Shown here piece after piece: positions 7,001 to 12,981 of a stretch of 14,303 nucleotides of DNA (its first letter is position 1; every line of letters starts with the position of its first letter). Source of the stretch: an uncultured Victivallales bacterium (GTDB lineage Bacteria > Verrucomicrobiota > Lentisphaeria > Oligosphaerales > JAFGRS01); contig CAILKC010000919.1 of assembly GCA_903834675.1 (NCBI GenBank), positions 1-14,303 of the forward strand. Direction: 5' to 3'. The translations under genes were made by a program, and so were the position numbers. The notes below the pieces were generated by a model. That model searched no databases, was not told the DNA's origin, and worked only from the letters and a program-made list of their open reading frames with translations.

Positions 7001-7519
7001 GAGGAGGTCTACGCCAGTCGTGACTGCGAGGCCCTGGTGCCGACGCTGGCGCCGCGGCTGTACGCCAACCGTTTCCGGGCCGGCGCGAAGACGCTCTATC
7101 ATCTGTACAACGCCATCGGGCACACCCTTTCCGGGCCGGCGCTGGCGCTGGAGCTGAAGCCTGGGCAGCACGCCGTTGACCTGTTGGCGGGTCGGGCGGC
7201 GCGCCTGACGTCGCAGGCGGCCGGCCCGGCGGTCGAGCTGTGGCTTGAACGCGACCACGTCGCCTGCATCGCGGTGCTGCCCGAGCGACTGCGCGGCCTG
7301 CGGCTGGCGGGCCAGGAGCTCACCGTTCAACTTGAGGGGGAGGCCGCGGAGGGCATTCTGGCCGTCGCCGCCGCGGATGGGACGGTGCTGTTCAGCCAGG
7401 CGGCCCAAACCGGCGATAACCGCCTGAGCCTTGCTGCCTTGGCCGCGGACGCTACCCCGGCCTGCGTGAAGCTGCTCCAGCGCGGCACGCTCCAGGATGT
7501 CTGTCCGCTGCCGCCGTGA
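4070..7519 (+). CDS. Very large exported TIM-barrel glycosidase-like protein (DUF6259-like)
   Basis: A 1149-residue protein, probably an exported glycoside hydrolase of a poorly characterised class. A signal peptide covers residues 1-21 (Ala-rich end ...SAGAA). Residues ~25-370 look like beta-rich accessory domains. Residues ~375-600 begin EIVLQNATLRARF and look like the beta-supersandwich found before the barrel in GH36- and GH101-like enzymes. The barrel is ~640-1000, with HGWGHDLLF (~663), SWWDWSTLGPLG (~693), GADGIRLDEYGHMGW (D843 and E844) and TTEHPGYDY (E896). A beta domain closes the protein. D843 fits the nucleophile position of GIRLD-type barrels, and E844 or E896 could be the partner acid; this is inference. 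The overall shape resembles proteins labelled DUF6259, recognised by style only. It is first in a plus-strand run with a mutarotase and an esterase-like gene. Substrate is unknown. Confidence 0.8.
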   Translation: MRYAIRELVCGVALAMSAGAAPSALESLPGGITMVRDDAGEWDGHLSLSVTHQNKAGYQARKTLDISDLPESVWAAVKEVRVSALFAVRDYSWHDLPAKNGLDEAFEVVVNGTVNRYPTNGGAPVYQEGTATNLDWYDLPLPREQFVRGVNEIIFRKAAGDKSDDYFYLGIDHSQERGNSAVDFGDGKGWRQDVLTIPGGVGEYMVRLYLITQGSLVAEAAWEPGRTPRLTDPAGVLVFGGSQHGLVLDAGLRLAPGESARLEWRPEAFDLRQPVEARVEGSGTVVLAWLDAPGQAKAEAAQAAPCTARLAGGGALRPAGLLVSAGSTPFTLTKLVVRGAVACRPALAAPVDQRPEIATAAGRPLERATTCELRRDEIVLQNATLRARFVTTEQRLRLVSLYNEWGAAEMVRRPAAVDLFLVEVGEKRAAGSRDFVLEQTAPSEGGFTATLFQPEMALRARLQVSIVAEGLRLGLELENAGAAACDFKLAFPHLAGLALSGKSADDSYYFPWGGGIFNSRSATIRRGYGEHEALYQIMDLFSPSQGAGLYLRLDDAEGWHKVLALRKDVAGQPVASGDASLVRTRPEYVWKRSLPTLEGIGMTCEYLRRTRAPGQRFAPAVAVLAAHSGDWRTAMTAYAAWAHRVWTWRPYPSRLQSVHTMMAHGWGHDLLFKGGAYRTDFIKPMADCVEIMSWWDWSTLGPLGVPLDQLDKVLNAGQIKLWTPYLVEDPVTGQTMWNNQPGDYRGYNERFGGLPAFRQAVATWKALGPLVTLYTDPFRLDAFSCETGRRFGQAWNVMGADGKFHMGYEVTNPCHDLPEVRAWVAAEMKRVMQETGADGIRLDEYGHMGWACFNPEHKHTYAEPGVSQWNKAVAETTRAVRQGMDEVNPATVLTTEHPGYDYLMKSLDGCITYDTTVQATPLRPLEVNLQRFYFPECKAYELDHRGADKLDRKKFWNGVASFGRILPKPFYTIYKENEEVYASRDCEALVPTLAPRLYANRFRAGAKTLYHLYNAIGHTLSGPALALELKPGQHAVDLLAGRAARLTSQAAGPAVELWLERDHVACIAVLPERLRGLRLAGQELTVQLEGEAAEGILAVAAADGTVLFSQAAQTGDNRLSLAALAADATPACVKLLQRGTLQDVCPLPP

Positions 7520-7636
7520 GTCTGCCCTTCAGCCCAGCCGGAGTCGACATTCCCGGCCTGGGGGCTTAGGTTACGATGGCAGGCGAGGATGTCGTTCCGC
7601 GAGGCGGAGCGCGCTTGCCGTGCGGACGCTCAGCTT

Positions 7637-7643
7637 GGAGGAG
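7637..7643 (+). promoter_or_regulatory. Ribosome binding site fixing the mutarotase start
   Basis: GGAGGAG lies 6 bases before ATG 7650-7652. The frame stays open upstream into the preceding gene, but homology and this site place the start at 7650. Confidence 0.8.
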
Positions 7644-7649
7644 CAGACC

Positions 7650-8687
7650 ATGCCCGTATCAGTCCGGCCTTACGGTTCCCTGCCTGATGGCTCACCCGTG
7701 AGCTTGTTCACTCTCACCAACGCCACTGGCATGAGCGCCTCGGTGATGGACTACGGCGCGCTGCTGGTGAGCCTGCAAGCCGCGGACCGTGAGGGCCGTA
7801 TCGGGGAGATCACCCTCGGCTTTGACGCGCTGGAGGGGTATCTCGGCAAGCACCCCTACTTCGGGGCCACGGTAGGGCGTTACGCCAACCGCATCAGCGC
7901 GGCGCGCTTCACCCTTGACGGCAGTGAGGTCCGCCTGGTGGCCAACGATGGCGAGAACCATCTTCACGGTGGCGCCGTGGGCTTTGAGCACCTGCTCTGG
8001 GAGGCCGATGCGTTCGAGGAAGAGGGCACCGCGGGCGTGTGCTTCTCCCGCGTCAGTCCGGCTGGCGAGGAGGGCTACCCGGGCAACCTGCAGGTGACGG
8101 CCACGTACACGCTCACCGACATGGATGAGCTCCGCATCGATTTCGAGGCCATGACCGACCGTGCCACCCCCATCAACCTGACCAACCACGCCTACTTCAA
8201 CCTGAAAGGCAGCGGGGACATCCTGGGCCATCAGGTGCATATTGCGGCGTCTCGCTACACTCCGGTCGACGCGGCCCTGATCCCGACCGGCAAGCTGGTG
8301 AAGGTGGCGGGCACCCCTCTGGACTTCACCGCGCCGCACTCGGTCGGCGAGCGCTTGGCGGCGGTGCCGGGCGGCTATGACCACAACTACGTGATTGACC
8401 GTAAGGCCGACGGACTGCTGGTCTGCGCCGCGCGGGTGGAGGAGCCGGAGAGCGGGCGCATGCTGGAGGTCTTCACCACCGATCCGGGAATCCAGTTCTA
8501 CACCGGCAACTTCCTGGACGGCACGCTGACGGGACGGGGCGGCGTGCGCTACCAGCCCCAGGCGGGATTCTGCCTCGAACCCCAGAAGTTCCCCGACTCG
8601 CCCAATCAGCCCGCCTTCCCCAGCTGCATTCTGCGGCCGGGTGAGATGTACCTGCACACCATCCTCTTCCGTTGCGGCCTGGCGTGA
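7650..8687 (+). CDS. galM: Aldose 1-epimerase (galactose mutarotase)
   Basis: 345 residues, the usual length for GalM. The enzyme interconverts the alpha and beta anomers of aldoses such as galactose or glucose, feeding sugar catabolism. All expected active-site residues are visible: N80-R81 in GRYANRIS, H106 in ENHLHGG, H180 in NLTNHAYFNL, D244 in GGYDHNYVID and the catalytic base E310 in FCLEPQKFPDSPNQP, which is the family signature. H180 and E310 are the general acid/base pair in characterised family members. No signal peptide, so cytosolic. It follows the large glycosidase-like gene by 130 bases and precedes the hydrolase gene by 24 bases, which suggests co-transcription with the latter. 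An imperfect GC-rich inverted repeat around 7532-7566 lies in the upstream gap. Confidence 0.95.
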   Translation: MPVSVRPYGSLPDGSPVSLFTLTNATGMSASVMDYGALLVSLQAADREGRIGEITLGFDALEGYLGKHPYFGATVGRYANRISAARFTLDGSEVRLVANDGENHLHGGAVGFEHLLWEADAFEEEGTAGVCFSRVSPAGEEGYPGNLQVTATYTLTDMDELRIDFEAMTDRATPINLTNHAYFNLKGSGDILGHQVHIAASRYTPVDAALIPTGKLVKVAGTPLDFTAPHSVGERLAAVPGGYDHNYVIDRKADGLLVCAARVEEPESGRMLEVFTTDPGIQFYTGNFLDGTLTGRGGVRYQPQAGFCLEPQKFPDSPNQPAFPSCILRPGEMYLHTILFRCGLA

Positions 8688-8711
8688 CCGCGGTATTGGG
8701 AGGCGAGGCTC

Positions 8712-9764
8712 ATGTCATTCCGTAATCTCAGTCCGCAGAAGATGTTTCAGAAGCTGGCCGATGAGCGTACCCCGGAGTACACCTTTACAGCCTCGAACCG
8801 GGTCGAGTGGGAGGTCTGGCGGGCGGCGGCTCTGCCTGCGGTGCTGGCCTGTCTGGGCGAATGGCCGGAACGCTGCGAGTTGAATCCGATGTTCCTGGCG
8901 GAATGGGAACATGACGGCTTGCTGAAGCAGAGATGGCTCATCGACGTGCAGGATGGTCTGTCGGCGGTTCTGCTGTTGGCCGTCCCCCGCGACCTCACCC
9001 CGGGCGAGCGTCGGCCCGCGATCCTCTGCTGGCACGGCCATGGTCCGCACGGCAAGGAGCCGGTCATGGGCAACGACAGCAGCCCGGAACTGCGCGCCAG
9101 CATCGCCCAGAGCAACTACAACTACGGCCATCAGATGGCCAAGGCCGGCTTCGTTACCTTCGCCATCGACTGGATCGGTTGCGGCGAACGCAACGACTGC
9201 CAGAAACCCAACCACTACACGCCACAGACCCGCGATTGGTGCAACCTCTACTACCTGCACGCCACCATGTTGGGCATGACCTCCATCTCCATCAACGTCA
9301 GCCATGGCATGTCGGCCGTCGACTTCGCGCTGAGCCTGCCGTATGTGGACCCGGACCGCATCGGGGTCATGGGCGCCAGCGGCGGGGGCACGATGACCCT
9401 CTGGAGCACCCTCTGCGATGCGCGCCTCAAGGCCTCCGAGATCATCTGCTACAGCGATCTCTGGGCGCATTTCGGCTTCCGCGATCTGAACTACTGCGGC
9501 ATGCAGGTTGCGCCGGGGCTGTTCAAGCTGGTGGATTTGCCCGAGGCTCAGGGCCTGATCTGCCCGCGGCCGCTGCTGGTCGACATCGGGGCCAACGACA
9601 CCTGCTTCAAAGTCGACACGGCGATGGCCTGTTTCCGCCGCGTTGCCCGCATCTATGAGGTGGCCGCGGCCGAAGACAACCTGGAGTTAGACTTCTTTGC
9701 CGGTGAACACGGCTGGGGCGGCCAGCGCTCGCTGGCCTTCTTCCGTCGGCATCTGGGCGAGTAA
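8712..9764 (+). CDS. Alpha/beta hydrolase, acetyl-esterase/dienelactone-hydrolase-like
   Basis: A 350-residue serine hydrolase of the alpha/beta fold. HGHG at 108-111 forms the oxyanion-hole region. The nucleophile is S223 in GVMGASGGGT, the acid probably D295 in DIGANDTCF, and the base H333 in FAGEHGWGG, so the triad is in canonical order. DWIGCGERND (153-162) is typical of the abhydrolase_7/acetyl-xylan-esterase-like group often found in glycan-degradation clusters. There is no signal peptide, so it is predicted cytosolic. The start at 8712 has GGGAGG 8 bases upstream and lies 24 bases after the mutarotase, so the two are probably translated from one mRNA. A likely role is removing acyl groups from imported sugars; the substrate is not shown by sequence, and a peptidase or carboxylesterase role cannot be excluded. 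Confidence 0.88.
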   Translation: MSFRNLSPQKMFQKLADERTPEYTFTASNRVEWEVWRAAALPAVLACLGEWPERCELNPMFLAEWEHDGLLKQRWLIDVQDGLSAVLLLAVPRDLTPGERRPAILCWHGHGPHGKEPVMGNDSSPELRASIAQSNYNYGHQMAKAGFVTFAIDWIGCGERNDCQKPNHYTPQTRDWCNLYYLHATMLGMTSISINVSHGMSAVDFALSLPYVDPDRIGVMGASGGGTMTLWSTLCDARLKASEIICYSDLWAHFGFRDLNYCGMQVAPGLFKLVDLPEAQGLICPRPLLVDIGANDTCFKVDTAMACFRRVARIYEVAAAEDNLELDFFAGEHGWGGQRSLAFFRRHLGE

Positions 9765-9890
9765 CCAAGGCGCTGGTAGGAGAACCAGGGTTCAGGGTTC
9801 AGCCGAGCCCCCGGCTGCGGCCGGGCATACCGGAATGAGACTTGCCGACGCGGGTCCCATTCCGATCCGGGCGGGACGTGGCGGATCGCC

Positions 9891-9942
9891 TGGAGGGCGG
9901 CCCTGCGTGGCCGCCGCGGCGCCGACGCAGCGGCGCCCTCCA
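9891..9942. repeat. 52-base near-palindrome
   Basis: The halves, each starting TGGAGGGCG when read inward, pair at 22 of 26 positions around the centre CCG|CGG at 9916/9917. All four mismatches are G/G or C/C oppositions, that is, sites where one arm changed between G and C. Confidence 0.8.
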
Positions 9943-9950
9943 ACGCCCCT

Positions 9951-9968
9951 CGTCCGCCGCGGCGGACG
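9951..9968. repeat. 18-base perfect palindrome
   Basis: CGTCCGCCG-CGGCGGACG is perfect and extends outward (T/A at 9950/9969, then CCC/GGG after one mismatch) to a stem of about 16 pairs. It lies only 8 bases from the 52-base palindrome. Confidence 0.85.
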
Positions 9969-9994
9969 AAGGGCGGAATGGAAAGCGCCTGGTG

Positions 9995-10026
9995 TCATAC
10001 GAGGTTGCTGCAAGTTTCATACAAGG
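9995..10026 (+). repeat. Pair of direct repeats TCATAC(G/A)AGG, 22 bases apart
   Basis: TCATACGAGG at 9995-10004 and TCATACAAGG at 10017-10026, start-to-start 22 bases, about two helical turns. They lie inside the inverted-repeat element, 272 bases upstream of the next gene. Possible paired operator half-sites, but chance or element-internal repetition is as likely. Confidence 0.4.
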
Positions 10027-10297
10027 CAAGACAGGGAGGCGGTTGCCAATCATATATGTCCGGCCGCAGCCGGGGGCTGGGCTGATCTGCCGCGGCGGAC
10101 TTAACCCTGGGACCTGAGTCGTCACCACCTACGGAACTGACCTGCGCCCCTCTCTGGGCGCACCCACAATAAGTCCGGCGCGACGCTCGTTTTCTGCAGC
10201 ACGGCGCGGGGGTCTCATCTACCCATAAATCCGGCGCCGCGGCGGGTGGTGGCCACGTTTATGACGTTCTTGACCTGACCGACTAGGGATGACCGCG

Positions 10298-11908
10298 ATG
10301 AAGCTCGCCGTACGGCGATGGTTGGTTCTGGCCAGCGTGCTCGCCTGCCTGGCCGGTTTCAGCCGGGACGGCAGCGGCGTTCCCGCCCGTATTCCTACCC
10401 CAGCGGAGTACGGGTTCTCGTTGGCCGACGGCCAGACAAGCGCAGAGTTCACCTTTTCCGCGGCAGTTTCCAAGCAGGTCTGGATTCTGGTAGAGGGCTT
10501 GCAGCACGGTGGTTTTGTGAGGGTGCGCATCAACGGGCTGCCGCCAGACAGTGTGGAACTGCGCGCCGTGGGCGGTCTGGCTCAGGGCCGGGCCGGCAGC
10601 GTGCTGATCAGGGCCTCAGCGCAGCAAGGCGAGAACCAGCTACTGCTCGCCGAACTGGACGGGGTTCAGATGGTGCGGATTCCGCAGACCATGACCTGGT
10701 TTGCCACCTCCTCCGACAGCGGCGGCAAACCGCGGTTCTCGGTGAACCTCGGACACATGGGCGGGAGATACCTGAACCAGTACCCCGTCGCCGTTTACTA
10801 CGGGCCAGAGAATTCGGGCTTCCTGCGCTTCACCGGTTTTTTTGACCAGTACTATGGGGAAATTTTCAGCTCGGGGGTCACGGACATCGCCGGTAACAGC
10901 GGGGTGGACGACGCCGGCCTGACCTACGTTTTGCACTACCCGGCCAGGGGCCTACTGATGCCCACGCGCATCAAGCTGGTGCGCAGCGAATTGCCCGATA
11001 ACTTCAGCCTGCGGGTCTGGCAGCGGATACAGGCGGCGGAGACTCCGACCTTCGACGACCTCAGCAACGTGCAGTTCCTACACGTGGTCGCCCCTGACGC
11101 GGGCGGTCTGGACTGGGGGGATGGCGAGCCGGACTGGGCCTGGCACCGAGCCCAGGACGCCGACAATCCGGACGTGCTTCCCGGCAGTCACGTGGCCATC
11201 TGCAACATCGACGACAACTCGGACAAGGTGTCTTCCTACCGAGCCAGTACCTCCGACCCGACCAAACGCACGCAGTCAAGTGCGCACCACACCGGCGGGG
11301 CTGCCTCCATGGAGACGGAGAACTCGATCGGCGGCTGGTTCACCCGCAACGGCAGCGGCTGTGTCGGGCTGGTGTTCCACCGTTACCGAGCGACGTTCCG
11401 CGATGATCTGCGCCCCGTCTTCAGCCACTGCGGCGACGGCGCGGACACGCATTTCTATCTGTTCTGCGGCGAGCTGTTCGGCCCGCTGGGCATGAAACGA
11501 GGCGACGAGATCGAAATCAGGTACAGCCTCTTCTTCCTACCCGCCGAACCGCAGGTTTCTGACATTTGCAGTCTCAACGATATGGACCTCCAGGTCTTCG
11601 GCGCAGAACCGCAGCAGCAGACGCCGATCACGGCTTGGGTGGCGACGAAGGAGGTGCTGGGCCTGCAACGGGAAGATGGCTCGCTGATCCTCTGGGGCCT
11701 CGGAGGCGGCAGCACGCCGAGGCGCTTCCCGATCACCGCGGCAGTGGCAGAGAAGGTGCAGCGCGTCAGTCGCTTTGTCAGCCCGGATCAGCCGGAGGTG
11801 GAAGAGTTGAAGGTGACCGAGGGGGCCGTCTCGGTGCTGCCCGGAACCTTCACCCTGCTCGACTGCGGCGCGGTTCTGCACCCGCCCACACTCCCTCCCA
11901 AGAAGTAG
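10298..11908 (+). CDS. Exported protein of unknown function, predominantly beta
   Basis: A 536-residue protein I do not recognise. It opens with a signal peptide (MKLAVRRWLVLASVLACLAG); V-L-A-C inside it is a poor lipobox. The rest is rich in alternating hydrophobic and polar stretches without long helices or membrane segments, suggesting several beta-sandwich domains. Residues ~40-120 resemble an ancillary domain (FTFSAAVSKQVWILVEGL, INGLPPDSVELRAVGG). Recurrent aromatic-Gly motifs include GFLRFTGFFDQYYGEIF and GGWFTRNGSGCVGLVFHRY. The start at 10298 is preferred over ATG 10289 because AGGG at 10285-10288 is 9 bases away from it but directly abuts the earlier ATG. It heads a three-gene plus-strand run. 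A role in binding or cleaving a glycan is inferred from context only. Confidence 0.8.
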   Translation: MKLAVRRWLVLASVLACLAGFSRDGSGVPARIPTPAEYGFSLADGQTSAEFTFSAAVSKQVWILVEGLQHGGFVRVRINGLPPDSVELRAVGGLAQGRAGSVLIRASAQQGENQLLLAELDGVQMVRIPQTMTWFATSSDSGGKPRFSVNLGHMGGRYLNQYPVAVYYGPENSGFLRFTGFFDQYYGEIFSSGVTDIAGNSGVDDAGLTYVLHYPARGLLMPTRIKLVRSELPDNFSLRVWQRIQAAETPTFDDLSNVQFLHVVAPDAGGLDWGDGEPDWAWHRAQDADNPDVLPGSHVAICNIDDNSDKVSSYRASTSDPTKRTQSSAHHTGGAASMETENSIGGWFTRNGSGCVGLVFHRYRATFRDDLRPVFSHCGDGADTHFYLFCGELFGPLGMKRGDEIEIRYSLFFLPAEPQVSDICSLNDMDLQVFGAEPQQQTPITAWVATKEVLGLQREDGSLILWGLGGGSTPRRFPITAAVAEKVQRVSRFVSPDQPEVEELKVTEGAVSVLPGTFTLLDCGAVLHPPTLPPKK

Positions 11909-11914
11909 CGCCAG

Positions 11915-11944
11915 TGGACCCGCAATCCGTGCCGGTCGGGTCCA
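11915..11944. other. Hairpin between the unknown gene and the cysteine synthase gene
   Basis: TGGACCCG (11915-11922) pairs perfectly with CGGGTCCA (11937-11944) over a 14-base loop, 6 bases after the stop codon. There is no T-run, and the next gene starts 18 bases later, so it is more likely an mRNA structure than a full terminator. Confidence 0.5.
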
Positions 11945-11962
11945 GGCACATCCAGCAAGGCC

Positions 11963-12937
11963 ATGATGATGAGCGAAAGACGCGACGTCGCGACGGTAGC
12001 GCCGACCCTGACCTGCACGCTGGCGCAAGGGCTGCTGGCGACGATCGGCAACACGCCCCTGGTGGAGTTGCCGCGGGTGCGCCCCCGGGGCGGCGCTCGC
12101 ATCCTGGCCAAGGTCGAGGGTGGCAACCCAGGGGGATCGGTGAAGGATCGGCCGGCTCTGTACATGATCCAGAGCGCGGAGCGGGAGGGTCTGCTGACGT
12201 CGGCCAAGACGATCCTGGAGCCGACCTCGGGGAACACGGGCATCGGTCTGGCCATGATCGGCGCCTGCAAAGGCTACCGGGTCAAACTCACGCTGCCGGA
12301 GTGCGTGAGTGTCGAGCGGCGCCAGATCCTCCTGGCCTACGGCGCGGAGCTGGTCCTCACCCCGGCTGACCAGCGCACCGACGGCGCTATCCGGGCAGCG
12401 CAGCGGATTCTGGCTGAGGAGCCGGGACGCTACTACATGCCTAACCAGTTTGCCAACCCGGCCAACTGGCTGAGCCACTACGAGACCACCGCGCCTGAGA
12501 TCCTGGCCCAGACCGGCGGCGCCATCACCGCCTTCGTCGCGGGTATGGGTACGACCGGCACCCTGATGGGAATCTGTCGCCGCCTGAAGGAGTTCGACGA
12601 ACGCATCCTGGTGATCGGGGTGGAACCGGTCCTCGGCCACGCCATCCAGGGCCTCAAGAACATGCAGGAGTCGATCGTGCCAGCGATCTACGAACGCGGG
12701 CGCCTGGACCGCGTGCTCATCGTCGAGGACCGGCCCGCTGTGGCCATGACCCAGCGACTCGCGGTCGAATCGGGGCTGTTTGTGGGGATGAGCAGCGGCG
12801 CCGCGGTGTGGGCCGCCTGCCAGATCGCGGCCGAGCTACCGCCGACGGCCACCGTCGTCACCCTGCTGCCCGACCGGGGCGACCGCTACCTGTCGACCAA
12901 CCTCTTCCGCTCCATCTGCGCCGAGTGCCCGCCCTGA
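11963..12937 (+). CDS. PLP-dependent cysteine synthase family protein (O-acetylserine sulfhydrylase-like)
   Basis: 324 residues, normal for the CysK/CysM fold-type II family, which joins sulfide or another sulfur donor to an activated serine. K61 in NPGGSVKDR is the PLP Schiff-base lysine. TSGNTG at 88-93 is the substrate loop, GMGTTGT at 194-200 the phosphate-binding loop, and S277/S278 in MSSGAA the residues that contact the pyridine nitrogen. NQFANPANWLSHYETTAPEI (161-180) is the usual family stretch. Cytosolic. The extra C-terminal CAEC (319-322) is unusual, and its role is unknown. CysK, CysM and cystathionine beta-synthase-like subtypes cannot be separated by eye, so no symbol is given. 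Three consecutive ATGs open it; AAGG at 11957-11960 best fits the third (11969), so the true protein may be two residues shorter. Its place among exported carbohydrate genes is odd. Confidence 0.92.
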   Translation: MMMSERRDVATVAPTLTCTLAQGLLATIGNTPLVELPRVRPRGGARILAKVEGGNPGGSVKDRPALYMIQSAEREGLLTSAKTILEPTSGNTGIGLAMIGACKGYRVKLTLPECVSVERRQILLAYGAELVLTPADQRTDGAIRAAQRILAEEPGRYYMPNQFANPANWLSHYETTAPEILAQTGGAITAFVAGMGTTGTLMGICRRLKEFDERILVIGVEPVLGHAIQGLKNMQESIVPAIYERGRLDRVLIVEDRPAVAMTQRLAVESGLFVGMSSGAAVWAACQIAAELPPTATVVTLLPDRGDRYLSTNLFRSICAECPP

Positions 12938-12950
12938 ACCGGCCGCGGTT

Positions 12951-12960
12951 CGGCGCGCCG
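12951..12960. other. 10-base perfect palindrome in the gap before the broken glycosidase gene
   Basis: CGGCGCGCCG lies in the 44-base gap after the cysteine synthase gene and 6 bases before the Shine-Dalgarno TTGGAG. In this GC-rich DNA it may be fortuitous. Confidence 0.3.
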
Positions 12961-12981
12961 CAATCTTGGAGCCCGTATAGG

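Larger units (their letters stand above)
9800..10084. repeat. Inverted-repeat-bounded non-coding element
   Basis: The arms 9800-9829 and 10055-10084 (core AGCCCCCGGCTGCGGCCGG and its complement) match at 28 of 30 positions and bound 225 bases that include two further palindromes. The architecture parallels the 3475-3954 element, but the arm sequence is different. It could be a second MITE-like element or two inverted copies of a dispersed palindromic repeat. Confidence 0.7.
9765..10297. other. Non-coding region with palindromic repeats between two plus-strand units
   Basis: 533 bases with no believable gene. It contains a 30-base inverted-repeat pair (9800-9829 / 10055-10084), a 52-base palindrome (9891-9942), an 18-base perfect palindrome (9951-9968), a direct repeat (9995-10004 / 10017-10026) and a 14-base match (10112-10125) to the foldback element. 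No confident promoter is seen, but one must lie here or upstream for the downstream unit. A possible T-poor terminator for the upstream unit is any of these hairpins. Confidence 0.8.

Noticed and set aside
5441..7408. 655-residue minus-strand ORF
   Set aside because: Long only because high GC suppresses stops. It is Arg/His/Gln-rich with no domain logic and is wholly antisense to the large glycosidase-like gene.
7532..7566. Terminator between the large glycosidase-like gene and galM
   Set aside because: The inverted repeat there is short and needs several bulges, with no T-run, so I do not call it.
7692..8657. 321-residue minus-strand ORF
   Set aside because: Antisense shadow of the well-supported galM gene, whose catalytic residues are all present.
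9697..10117. Several small ORFs on both strands in the 9.7-10.1 kb region
   Set aside because: They run through palindromes, overlap each other on both strands and share the palindrome-derived peptide pieces; none has a ribosome site.
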